A stretch of DNA of 39,191 nt from Neoconidiobolus thromboides FSU 785. Taxonomy: Eukaryota > Entomophthoromycota > Entomophthoromycetes > Entomophthorales > Neoconidiobolaceae. The position numbers and the translations under genes were made by a program. The notes under the pieces are model-generated. The model was not told the origin of the DNA. It saw only the letters and a program-made list of their open reading frames with translations, and searched no databases. This document shows, one piece after another, positions 1 through 12,620 of this stretch (positions are counted from its first letter, which is position 1; the number at the start of each line of letters is the position of its first letter). The stretch lies in assembly GCA_025603075.1 (NCBI GenBank), contig MU626436.1, positions 1-39,191 on the forward strand. Reading direction: 5' to 3'.

Positions 1-521
1 CTATCTTGAACTTTTAACCATTCTGTATTGAGTTCATTAAGTCTATTTTGATCAGCATTTAATAATTCAGTATAAGCAGTACTACAAGAAGCTAAAATAG
101 GATCAAAATCTTCTCTCTTTTGAACAGTTGAGATTTTAGCTTCCATATTACAACGTTGTACAATAGTTTGACCAGGTTTAGGTGGGTTAACACCACCATT
201 ACCATCAGTTGGATGGGTTAAGAAATAATTATCTTTATATTTAGCAAAGTTTTCCTTGATGGCAACAATTTCATTTTGTAAAGCGATAGCATTTTGTTGG
301 GATGGGTCTCTGTTTAAAAGGGTGCTGTAAGCATTATTACAATCATCCATGATGTTTGAGAAAGCTTGTTCAGTAGTAGCTTGAGGTAATCTTGATTCAT
401 ATTTACATTCAATAGCAATAGGACCAAATGCTCTTCTAGCTAAATGATTGTTGGAAGTAATAGCATAAGAATTAGTACTAGCAATAGCAAGTAAAGTGAG
501 GAAAGAGTAAGATAATTGCAT
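1..521 (-). CDS. Secreted cysteine-repeat protein, 3' end cut by window edge
   Basis: Partial gene: 173 codons from ATG at 521 down to the window edge, with no intron and no stop. Residues 1-20 form a signal peptide (MQLSYSFLTLLAIA core ending in SYA). A dibasic ARR at 28-30 could be a Kex2-type processing site. The mature part holds two copies of one unit about 85 residues apart. Copy 1 has C39 and C61, followed by NAYSTLLNRD. Copy 2 has C124 and C146, followed by TAYTELLNAD. Both cysteine pairs are 22 residues apart, so each probably forms a disulfide inside a small helical repeat. A Gly/Pro-rich linker (about 106-117) separates them. I do not recognise the family. A secreted or cell-wall protein is inferred from the signal peptide alone. 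More repeats may lie beyond the edge. Confidence 0.75.
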   Translation of the reverse strand, partial: MQLSYSFLTLLAIASTNSYAITSNNHLARRAFGPIAIECKYESRLPQATTEQAFSNIMDDCNNAYSTLLNRDPSQQNAIALQNEIVAIKENFAKYKDNYFLTHPTDGNGGVNPPKPGQTIVQRCNMEAKISTVQKREDFDPILASCSTAYTELLNADQNRLNELNTEWLKVQD

Positions 522-1680
522 TATTATTATAATTGTTATTATTGATTTAAATTTGATATAAAATTATGTTATATTTCTTAAGGTATTTATATTATTTCTT
601 ATATTTGAGCTTTATAGAACAATATAACAAATATAACTAATATTATCATTTATTCTAGATGTTTTCTAATTTTAAATTGTAATCTTCCGCTATTTTTTTA
701 TTTTTGCGTAATAAATGTTATTTTTAGTAATGAAATTAATTTCTTAGAAATTATGTATATTTATTGATTGGTGGTGATAAAATGCTAAAAATAAACTTAA
801 AAATAAGACTCAAAGTATATTTAAAATTATACACAAATATTTAAAGTAATAGTAGATTAAATATTTATTTATAACATGATAATAATAGTCTTTAATTTTA
901 AATGATAAATGATATAATATTTACATAATTAATTTATTAATCTTATTATAGCTTAAATGTGACTTTGATAGTAATGTATTAAATTTTTATCTTTAATTAA
1001 TTTTTACCATCATTTTAATTTTATTGAAAAATAATATTATGTATTGTATTTAATTTCAGATGATTTAATAATTTGCTTCGAAAAAAAGTTAATGTTGCTA
1101 TTGTGATTTATTTAGTTATTATTACAGTTTCTAAAGCAACTTGTATTTAAATACAAACTACCTTACATTTACTATCACATATTTTATCTTAATATGCTTA
1201 AATATTAGTATTAAAAAATAAGGTTAACAAAAAATTGATTTGATACTTTAAAATAGTAATAAAAGGTCTTCAAAACAAATTTATACCTATTTGGTATTCG
1301 AAATTTAGTAGATAATGTAATTTTTTAATATTTTCGATCAAGTTTTAACACCATTTTGTTATTTCAAACACTGCCTCTTTACCACACATATTGATAATAA
1401 AAGCTGCAATAGTAGATTGGCTTTATTAATACTTATAAATGGTAATTCATGTTAGTATTATCTGAACTGCTTATAATAGTTTCATTTTAACTTAAGCTTA
1501 TAACTTTAAATAAAAGATATGTATAATTTTATCAAAATAATAGTTCACAGTAATAAAAAACATCCAAAACATTGCAATAAAAGTTAATTTAAAAAATAAC
1601 TATATACTATGTTTTTACAAATTATGTTATAATAAACCCTATTTGTAAATAGTAAGCAAAAATGTGTTTCAACAAATTAA
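522..1680. other. Intergenic, AT-rich
   Basis: No exon-like open frame, RNA gene or element end was seen on either strand. It holds the promoter of the secreted-protein gene on its left side and the 3' flank of the tRNA-Gln gene on its right. Confidence 0.6.
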
Positions 1681-1752
1681 AGGTCCCACCGAGAATCGAA
1701 CTCGGATTACAAGGATCAAAACCTTGGGTGCTAACCATTACACCATGGAACC
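1681..1752 (-). tRNA. tRNA-Gln(UUG)
   Basis: Reading the minus strand, the acceptor stem GGTTCCA/TGGGACC pairs fully with one G-T. The D-arm is GTGTAATGGTTAGCAC. The anticodon arm is CAAGG-TTTTGAT-CCTTG with anticodon TTG, and the T-arm contains TTCGAATC. The discriminator is T and the gene has no intron. A complementary fourth T-stem and normal loop sizes make it a functional cloverleaf that decodes CAA. Confidence 0.95.
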
Positions 1753-2339
1753 CGATGTAACTGTCCATACTGGTTTTGAGAGTATATAAATCACAACTCT
1801 ATTAAGCATCTCAAGTATGTTTAAAATGACTTAGTGAGCTATGAATTTTAAAGTAGTATCAAAAGATAAATCAAGAGCATTTTTAATATTATTAATTTAA
1901 GGTTTGAATTATATGTTTGTCATTTTTTTCAAACATTATCCAGCTAAATTGTACCTTTGTTTTATTAATTGATGCTAAATAAAACATTTAGTAGGTTAAA
2001 TTCCAATTTTCTATTAACTAGGTTTAATATGTAAATTATTTATACTTCAAATAGTACTATTTGAAAAAATGATTAATATATGGGGGGGTGTTTTTATGTT
2101 TGAGAATTTTACTAACAATCTCTCGACTCAAATAGCACTTAAAAAATGGAAAAAACAATGAAACCAAAAAAAACACTCCTATATAGATTTATAGCTAATG
2201 GCGAAATAGTAAAAAGTATTTTTTGATAGATAAAACATATCAATTCTCTTCATTTATCAACTATTTGTATTAACGCGAATGCTAAAAATCAATGAAAAAT
2301 TAGAATAAAAAATCATTTTATAAAAATCAATTGTTAATT
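1753..2339. other. Intergenic between tRNA-Gln and ACAD8, with one MITE
   Basis: It contains the about 105-bp inverted-repeat element listed separately at 2079-2183. Nothing else was recognised. It includes the 3' flank of the ACAD8 gene. Confidence 0.6.
2079..2183 (+). mobile_element. MITE-like element, copy A
   Basis: It begins TA-TGGGGGGGTGTTTTT and ends AAAACACTCCTATA, so the ends are inverted repeats flanked by TA. The core carries CTCAAATAGCACTT, seen in the other copies. See copies at 25919, 27718, 28109, 28843 and 38330. Confidence 0.8.
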
Positions 2340-4498
<2,159 letters not shown>

Positions 4499-4740
4499 TT
4501 TATTATTATATTAATAGTTTAAAAAACTTTTAGTTTGATTTTTGACTATTTTAAATCCATTTTATTTTCACTTTTAGTCGATTAAACTAAAGTCCACGAG
4601 ATCCAATTTAATTGGCTACGTTTTATATTCGAAAATTTTTAGGTTTATTTAATAAGCTATGGAACAATAAATTCTATTTTAGAATAACAAAAATAAAACA
4701 CATAATACTAATATCATAATTAAAAGCTAAATATTAAACT

Positions 4741-5398
4741 TTATTTTGTACGTTTATAAATCTTATTTAAGAAAGTAGAAAATATTTCTGGTTTTAAGTT
4801 TGATTCACTTATAGCATCGATCTTCATAATTAATTCCTCATAAATATTTTGTTCATAAGTTAAATACTCATTTTCTAAATCTAATTCTTTATAAATTCCT
4901 TTAACAATAGTTGCTTTAGCATCATCTTTTTGACCATAGTTTTCCTATTAATATTTGTTTAAAATTCAATTATTTAATTACTATTACAAATAGCTTACAT
5001 GTAGTACTTTCTTTTGTTCTTCATTAGCTTTTAATAGTGCTTTACCAATTAACCAACTACATTTGTTATCTTGAATATCGGTACCGATTTTACCAATAAA
5101 TTCTGGATCTCCATAACAATCTAAATAATCGTCCTAAATTAAAAAATAACAAATAAATAAAATAATATTAATATTAATAGTAACTTACTTGAATTTGGAA
5201 ATATTCACCAATAGGTATTAAAATATCTTTAGCAATTTTATGACTTTCTTCATCTTTAATCCCTTTCTATCATAATATTTTGTGTCAATATCATATAATG
5301 TCAATAAAAATAATCCATTTACCATATAAAGAGCTAAAGCAACTGGCAAATAGAATGAGTAAAAAGCAGTCTTATATTTAGAAATAAAATGTTGTCTA

Positions 5399-5430
<32 letters not shown>

Positions 5431-6058
5431 AAAGTATAACTCTATAAATATAATAAATAACCACTTACTTTTCAACACTAAACCTGTTTAGATCGACATC
5501 GTCTTCAGGAGCAGTAAGTAAATCGACTAACTGACCTAATTCCGTTTGCCAAGAAACCTAAGTTAAAAAATTAAAGGCTAATAAAATAATTATATCATAG
5601 AAATTTACTTGATGAAAAGCTTCTAATAATTCGACATAATAATCTTCCGTCTTGAAATATTTCTTCAAAAATACATAGATACAAGATTCCAAAATAAAGG
5701 CATCATTAACAGCAATAGTATTAACACCAGGCATTCTATACCAACATGGATTTCCACGACGAGTGATAGAGGAATCCATTAAATCATCAGCAACTAAAAA
5801 GAAAGCTTGTAAAAATTCAACACACCATCCCAATACAATGGCTTGTTCAATTTCTTTCTCGGTGTTATTGGAAGAGATAATTTTAAGTGTATCAACAACG
5901 GAGAGACCACGGTTGAGTTTACCACCGGGTACATTATGGTATAACATTTTTTTAACCCATTCAACACTCTCTTCGTTCATCCCAGTCGTTTTGACTTCGG
6001 AGATAATGTCTTCAGCTAATCGATCAAAATGGTCAATAAATTGTTGCTTGCTACTCAT
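4741..6058 (-). CDS. ERG20: Farnesyl pyrophosphate synthase, 6 exons
   Basis: Cytosolic prenyltransferase that condenses IPP with DMAPP and then GPP to make FPP for sterols, dolichol and prenylation. Exons: 6058-5609, 5557-5469, 5395-5323, 5266-5189, 5133-4999, 4944-4741, giving 342 residues (yeast Erg20 has 352). The first aspartate motif is DDLMD at 91-95, followed by RR at 100-101. The two aromatic residues four and five positions before it (FF) are the usual chain-length stop for C15 product. The second motif is DDYLD at 231-235 in [17 protein letters not shown]. Substrate-binding blocks are [16 protein letters not shown] near 42-56 and [19 protein letters not shown]. The C-terminus is basic (KIYKRTK), as in the family. 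The intron at 5322-5267 is short, and a (TAAA)n run lies in the intron before exon 3. Confidence 0.96.
5399..5428. repeat. (TAAA)n microsatellite in the ERG20 intron
   Basis: Seven to eight tandem AAAT units, intronic. Confidence 0.85.
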
Positions 6059-6380
6059 TTTTTGTAGTTAATAAAATTCAAACTAAAAATGAACTTTAAA
6101 AATGAACTTTGAGTTTTATAACTGGGAGTTATCGAACCATTTTGAATTTTACTAAATTTGGGATTTTTTATCCCTCTTTTTTTGAAATTCACACTTTTAT
6201 TTGCTCAAATTATAAAATAGGATGAGTTGAATTTCTTCTGATGACTTGGTGTGATATAATTTATCAGTTTATAATATTTTTTTAAATAATAATTTAAAAA
6301 GTTGACTATAAAACTCTCAATGAAGATTCTTAAATATAGAAGAATAAAAAAGTCATCCAAAAGGGATGATGAGCAATATA
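6059..6380. other. Intergenic: ERG20 promoter side and tRNA-Leu 3' flank
   Basis: AT-rich with no supported gene. An open frame on the minus strand here lacks any homologous block and runs into the tRNA, so it was not called. Confidence 0.6.
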
Positions 6381-6463
6381 TGATCAGGATGGGATTCGAA
6401 CCCACGCCTCCGAAGAGACCGCGGCCTTAACACGGCGCCTTAGACCAACTCGGCCACCTGATC
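6381..6463 (-). tRNA. tRNA-Leu(AAG)
   Basis: The acceptor stem GATCAGG/CCTGATC is perfect, with discriminator A. The D-arm is the leucine type GCCGAGTTGGTCTAAGGC. The anticodon stem CCGTG/CGCGG closes a 7-nt loop TTAAGGC, which places AAG as the anticodon with G at position 37. The long variable arm TCTC-TTCG-GAGG is a class II feature. The T-arm is GTGGG-TTCGAAT-CCCAT. No intron. Confidence 0.94.
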
Positions 6464-6849
6464 TTTGCTTAGATTTATAAATTTATCAATGTACTATTTT
6501 TTATTTATTAATAAAATTTTAGGTAAAATAGGGAATGAAACTAAATAGATTTAAAATTGTACTGAATTTTCAAAGTGAAATTTTCAAGCTTATTTATAGA
6601 CTGTTATTTTTTTAATAAAGTAACTATCTATATTTGTTAAGTAATTTTTTAATATATATATTTATCAAATTAAATTATTAAACCTATACTATTAAAATGT
6701 CCCCTTTATTATTTATCATTGGGTTTAATCTTAATTTTCAAATATCAATTTTAAAAAAAAATCCCATATCTGTTTTGAAACTCAAATTTTAACGTCATTT
6801 AATTATTTTCTAAATAATTCTCTTTCAATCAAAAGAATATATCTAAAAA
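6464..6849. other. Intergenic: cyclophilin promoter region
   Basis: It lies between the head-to-head tRNA-Leu and cyclophilin genes. No clear TATA or other element could be singled out in such AT-rich sequence. The ATG at 6850 follows an A-rich leader. Confidence 0.5.
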
Positions 6850-8166
6850 ATGAGTCAAGCAAGCAAAGTATTTATGCAAATTGCTATCAATGGAAAGAAA
6901 GGTAATAATTTAGTTATCAATAATCAAATATATTCTAGTTTATTTTTTTTATTACTACAATTTATTTACTCATTCTTTCTCTCTTTATATAAAGCTGGCA
7001 AATTAACTTTTAAATTATTTTCGGATGTACCAAAAACTAGTGAAAATTTCAAAGCTTTATGGTAAAATTTTAACATTGACTAAATTTTATTTCCTTATGA
7101 TAATCAATAAATTCATAATAGTACTGGTGAAAAGGGACGTTGCTCAAGAACCAATTATGATTTAACTTTTAAAGGTTCTGTATTGTAAGTTTTAAAACTT
7201 TTACTTTTTGTTATCCTTTAATTTTGATTTTTTTTCTTATAGTCATCGTGTTATCCCTGGTTTTATATCCTTTTTTTATTATTTTATTAGATTATTTTAT
7301 ATATTATTGACTTTAACTTTATTTTTTTATTTAATTTTAATAATATTACATGGCTCAAGGTAGGTTTTATAATAATGTAATAATATTTCTTTTTTTTCTA
7401 ATAGTATTTTATTTTATTTAGGTGGTGGTAAGTAACAATATATTAATTACAACTTAAGATAGTAGTAAACTTTAATTCAAAGACTTCACTCGTGGTAATG
7501 GTACTGGTGGTTTATCTATTTATGGCGAAAAATTTAAGGAGTAAGTTTTATTAGTTAATATTTTATTAGTGTATATTAAATTTACTTTTATTACTTTTAT
7601 TACTTTTATTTAGTGAAAATTTCATTCACAACCATAGCAAAAGAGTAAATTAAGAATATATTATGTTAATAGAATATTAGAATTTCGAACTTTCTATTAG
7701 GGTTTATTAAGTATGGCTAATGCTGGACCTGTAAGTCAATACAATTTTAAATAATATTCGTTAATAATTTTATTAATTTCCAATTAGAATACTAATGGTT
7801 CTCAATTCTTTATTTTATTTAAAGATGCTCCATGGTAATTAATAATAACATTCTATTATAATAGAATATTAATTAAATTCATCAAAAACAAAAATAGGTT
7901 AGATGGTCGTCATGTTGGTAAATAGCTAATTAGAATAAGAATAGAATTAATATATATTTAATAATTATTTTATTAGTATTTGGAGAATTAGAATCCGGTT
8001 TTGAAACTTTAGATGAAATTGAGAAATTAGGTAGTAACAGTGGTACTACTAAAGTAAGTTGTTAAAATAGAACTTCATATAAAATCAATTAAAATTAACT
8101 TTTATTTTATTAAATAAATAGGCTACTATTAAAATTGAAGAATGTGGGGAAGTTAAAGAAGAATAA
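6850..8166 (+). CDS. Cyclophilin-type peptidyl-prolyl isomerase, 13 exons with a U12 intron
   Basis: Prolyl cis-trans isomerase, probably cytosolic (no signal peptide or extra domains; 175 residues, cyclophilin-A size). Exons: 6850-6901, 6995-7061, 7122-7184, 7243-7264, 7350-7359, 7432-7437, 7483-7540, 7614-7644, 7701-7730, 7788-7834, 7898-7917, 7977-8053, 8122-8166. Active-site residues are all present: R and F in FHRVIPGF, M and Q in MAQGGDFTRGNGTGG, F in GSQFFILFKDAPWLDG, and W, L and H in PWLDGRHVVFG. Two features are odd. The intron 7265-7349 is AT-AC and starts ATATCCTTTT, a U12-type site. Exons 5 and 6 are only 10 and 6 nt long, yet both are needed to encode MAQGGD. The gene ends 42 bp from the convergent INTS4 stop. 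Confidence 0.93.
7265..7349 (+). other. U12-type AT-AC intron in the cyclophilin gene
   Basis: The preceding exon ends with the codon for F of the family motif GF-M-QGGDF and the next begins with ATG for M, so the intron limits are fixed by the protein. It starts ATATCCTTTT, matching the minor-spliceosome AT-AC donor, and ends TTAC. ACTTTAAC near 7310-7317 resembles the U12 branch site but lies about 33 nt from the acceptor, farther than usual. No GT-AG alternative restores GFMAQGG. Confidence 0.85.
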
Positions 8167-8208
8167 ATTTTATTCTTTATAATGACAATATAAAATAGCA
8201 AGGTTTTT

Positions 8209-8812
8209 TTATTTAATTAAAAAATAAACTTGAATTTGATTACTTAGTTTATAATATTCATTCTTGATTTTTCGAATTAAATAACATTCAACAAAATAAG
8301 CAGCTGAATAGAAAATAGAAAATTATTAATAAATATTATAACTTATTAAAATAGAAATAAAAGAATCTTACTATTTTGAGGGATTAATTCAATATTAATT
8401 GTAGTATCAAATTCAAAATAATAGTTATCACACCAAATAATATCTTTCTTATTTAAATTATAAACTATTTGTCTTTCATCTGGATATTTTATCTAAAAAA
8501 TAAAAAATAAAATAATATTAATATTAATATTAATATTAATATCCTATTTTTTTGTTAATAATTTAATATAATTATTATATTACCATAACTTTTAGTTCTT
8601 CAAAATTTATTAAATTTATTACATTTCCACTCAATTTTAAATTAAATTTGGATATCAAATTTGATACTATAATTGGGTTTAATTTATTTGGTATTGGTTC
8701 AATTATTAATTCAGATTGAACTTGATATATATTTAATAAATTAAATGGAGGTAATTGAAATTTAATATACTATAATAAATAAAAATAAATTAATATTAAT
8801 ATTTTATATTTA

Positions 8813-8879
<67 letters not shown>

Positions 8880-11800
8880 AAATAGCTTACTTGAATAGAT
8901 TGTATAAATTCATTTTTTATATTATTAAAATAATTTATAAGATTAAAATTATTGTTAATCTTTTCTTTACATTCCTTTAATTGTGTTGTTACCCATTCCA
9001 TCCATTTTTCAATTTCAAAACTAATATTATAATTTAATAATTATAATTTAATAATTACAGGGTTGAAGTTTACCTTTTAAGTTCTTCCAATTTGTTAATT
9101 AAATTATTAATTAATGTTTCTAAATCAATACATTCCGATTCCTCATTATCACTAAAAAAACATTCATTAATTAATATTAAATATAAAAATTGTAACTTAA
9201 TTTTCAAAATAATTACTTACTCAACAATACATTTTAAAATGTTATTAATTCCTTCATTATAACTTGAAAATCTCATATTATTTCCATTTAAGGCATAAAT
9301 CAAATTTAAATATTGTATTAGAAATTTGAACTTTTTAAAGAATAGACTAAAATTAGCAGAGATACCGTTAAATCCTAAGTATAATTCACTATAAATTTGT
9401 TGTAATTCAATATCAATTCTTTTTGTTATTCCAAAACTTAAGATCATATTACTATTGAATTGGGGGTCTTGGATCTATTATTGATAATAAGTTAATTATA
9501 TCATATTATATTATTCTTATAATAAATAACAAATTACTTTAATAAATAAGAATAATAAGTCAATTAATTTTAATAAAAAAGCAACACCATGTAATTGAGT
9601 TACGCTTTGATTGATTTCCAATAATTCTCTAATTAAAAAAATAAACATTGGGTATAAAATAAACATTTGAGTAAACATTTACTTACTTTTGTATAGAATA
9701 AATTTTAGGTATTAAATTCTCTTCCTTTTTTTGAAAACATTCTAAAAACAATTGAACAATTTGTTGATGTTGTTTTTTTAATGGGGAACTTAAGATTTCT
9801 AAACAAAAAAAAATAAAAAACATTGATATAATATTTATAATCAATTTTCTTACCCCTTTGATTTTTAAATTTATTATTATTATTATTATTATATTCCAAA
9901 TACTTATACTAGATAGAAAATAGATATTAATAAACTCATACAATACTCTTTTAAGTAAGTAATTCACTTACTTCCAAAATCAAATTTTTAGCATCTAATA
10001 ATGTTGGATAATCAACTTTAATAATATTAAAATGATTTGTAAAATAATATGGAAAATATGTTTTAAGTTGTTCATTTTTAAATGAAGCATTTAAAATCAT
10101 TAAAAAATCGGCTATATCTATTAATATAGTATAATGTTAGTATAATATTAATATTAATGTTATTATTATTAATATCATTATTATTATAACTTACATGTTT
10201 CACTACCAATGTATTTTTCTTCTACCATATAATGATTACTCCAATCAAATAAAGAATTAAAATAAGATTGATCTAAATAAACATAAAAAACAAATTATTT
10301 ATTAATTTTAGAATTCTTTCCAAAATAAGGATATTAAGACTTACCAAAATAATTAGCATGATTTAATCCTAATCCACGAAAACAAGTATAAATTGAAAAT
10401 TTATCTTTTGGATATTGTGTTAAATTATTAAACAGTTTACTTCTTATTAAACTTAGGTTTTGAAATTCGTTTAGTTTAATCGCTCTAAATTTAAAATAAA
10501 TAAATAAAAATATTATTAATATAATACTAAGTTACTTACCCCAACGTTCTATGAGCATGAAACCTTATTTCATAATCATTATCTTTTAGTAATACTAAGA
10601 TATCATTTACTTGTTCTTCATTAACTTTTAATTCCATTTTATTTGCTATTTTATATAAACTTAATATTGCATTAAATCTCAATCGATCAATTTCATCATT
10701 TAAAGCATCTAAAGTATTAATTGTATTAGTTAATAATGATAATAATAATATTATTATGTTATATATATTAAATAATTTCCTTACCAATTAAAAAATCCAT
10801 AGCATTTTCAGCAAATGTTGGTACTTTTAAACTTAAAAAACATAAAGAATCTAAAAATAGAATATTATAATTAATTGTTTTCTTAATAAATTAAATTAAA
10901 TTAAATTAAATCGTATAAATAAATTATTACCAATGGCAGCTTCTCTAACTTCTTCAAATTCATCTTCTAAACCATGAATAAAAGCACCAAATTCTTTCGA
11001 TTTTAATACGGATAAAGACACCTCTTCCTTATCTAAATCAATTTCTCCTTCAGCATCAATTTCTTTCTATAAGTTTATTATTATCATTATTATTGATTAT
11101 TATAGTTTATTATTAATTGATTTTACCGTAACAGTATTAGGAACTTGTGCAGCCTTTGTCTTAAATAGCAAAATTATTAGAAATAAAAATAAAAATAAAT
11201 AACTATTTAAGTTTTTACTCCATTAAAATCCATAAATGATTTTGGCTTATACTAAAAACAAATAAAAGTAAAGTTAAATTTCTATTTAAAAAGACAGTCG
11301 ATTGTTATTAATTTACCTGACTGTTATTAGGTTTTTGAATCGATTTAATTAATGTAGAATTTAATATAGTTATACTTAATTCTTGAAATATAGCAAAACA
11401 TTCAAATACCTAATTTGATTTAAAATTATAAATTAGTTTGAAGAAAAACATTAAGAGTAACACAGTTTAAAAATAGCTTACTTTAACTCTCACTTGAATC
11501 GAATTATCCAATACTCTTTGACATAATAATCTAAAAGCAATTACACAAAACTTTTCTTTTTGTTCATTTAATGTCATTATAATATTATAGTTATCAATTG
11601 TTAAACATCTAAATGATATTAAAAATCATTTGTTAATAACCATAACAAAACGTATATAAAATAACTACAAAATAGTAGCAATAGTTAATACTTACTTTAA
11701 CAAACAAACGGCTTGTAATCGAACTTCTTCATAATCATCTTCTAAACATTGAATAATATTGTTAACTTTTTCAAGCGGTATTGATTCATATTCATAACTT

Positions 11801-12464
11801 TGAATTAAACTTTGTAATACTTTCTAAACATAAAATAATGTTAATTTTAAATCCTCTTTAAATTATTTAAAAAAAGCTAATAATCTATAACCTACAGTTC
11901 TAACCCTTGGATCGATATCTATTAATTGGTTAAGAAATAATTGTTGAAATTGATCTAATTTATCATATTCTTCTCCTCCATTTAACTCCTGCATTAACCT
12001 TCTTTTTTTACTTATTCCTTTCTTTAATTTGATATTTTCAATCCAAAGATAAGTTAACAACTCTAAAGCTTCTAATCTTAACTTAAAATTGGTTTGTTTT
12101 AATTCGTTTAATAACAAAGATAGTAAAGGTAACCAAATGGATAACTCCAAATCAGGGTAGATTTGACTAATTTTTTTTAAAAGATGATAATAGTCGAGTT
12201 TAAGTTCATCACTAGGTTGAGAAAATTGAAGCTTTGTTTTTTTAATAAATTAGTATTAGTTTTTTTATTAAGATTTAAAAGAGAGATTGTAAATTTACTT
12301 TTTCTATTATCTTCGGTATTAATAAGGCACAATTAATAGTTACTAATAAAGTTTCCACTCGATTATTACAATTTAATAAAGTTTCCTAATGATAAAAATT
12401 ATATTTTATTATTATTATTTATTTGTTTATTATTATTATTATTTACTAATTGAAATTCATCCAT
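8209..12464 (-). CDS. INTS4: Integrator complex subunit 4 (HEAT repeats), 23 exons
   Basis: INTS4 is a HEAT-repeat scaffold of the nuclear Integrator complex and holds the INTS9/INTS11 endonuclease that cleaves snRNA and other Pol II transcripts. Major exons: 12464-12447, 12385-12299, 12231-11896, 11823-11696, 11608-11482, 11409-11317, 11066-10931, 10850-10785, 10708-10540, 10484-10346, 10272-10195, 10117-9972, 9474-9221, 9020-8891, 8769-8584, 8492-8372, 8303-8209, plus short exons at 11251-11219, 11159-11127, 9908-9854, 9798-9687, 9628-9538 and 9151-9074. About 903 residues (human 963). INTS4 blocks, in order: DPRVRT then LEDDYEEVRLQAVCLL; GAFIHGLEDEFEEVREAA; PTFAENAMDFL; LKDNDYEIRFHAHRTLG; NNLTQYPKDKFSIYTC; and the C-terminal beta region. 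Phase is one base short inside exon 10484-10346 (see finding). Shares a 156-bp promoter with LSM6. Confidence 0.86.
8815..8878. repeat. (TTA)n microsatellite in an INTS4 intron
   Basis: About 21 uninterrupted triplets lie between INTS4 exons 20 and 21. On the minus strand they read as a poly-Ile frame, which is an artefact. Confidence 0.93.
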
Positions 12465-12620
12465 ATTTTTTTATGAAAATTATAATAACGTAATTAAAAA
12501 AATTAAGAATAAATCTAAAATTCAATTTTATAATTTTAAATCTTTAAAGAAACTTAAAAGCTAAAAAATTAAAACAAACTTTGAATTTGAACTTTTAAAT
12601 AAATTAATAAAAAGTAAAAG
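12465..12620. promoter_or_regulatory. Shared divergent promoter, INTS4 / LSM6
   Basis: Only 156 bp separate the two start codons, so both 5' UTRs and core promoters must fit here. Position is the only evidence; no factor site could be named. Confidence 0.5.

Noticed and set aside
5763-6071. Plus-strand open frame of 102 codons
   Set aside because: Exact antisense shadow of ERG20 exon 1.
6205-6405. Minus-strand 66-codon frame overlapping the tRNA-Leu gene
   Set aside because: It overlaps the tRNA 3' half and has no homologous block.
6381-6463. Reading the tRNA-Leu anticodon as TAA
   Set aside because: That register breaks the anticodon stem; the AAG register gives five pairs and a 7-nt loop.
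8810-9001. Minus-strand frame ending in a long poly-Ile tract
   Set aside because: The Ile run is the intronic (TTA)n repeat; the real INTS4 exon stops at 8891.
11823-11895. Continuing INTS4 exon 3 through VGYRLLAFFK to the in-frame stop
   Set aside because: A donor GTAGGT right after DPRVRT joins to KVLQSL and restores the INTS4 alignment, so the extra residues are intron.
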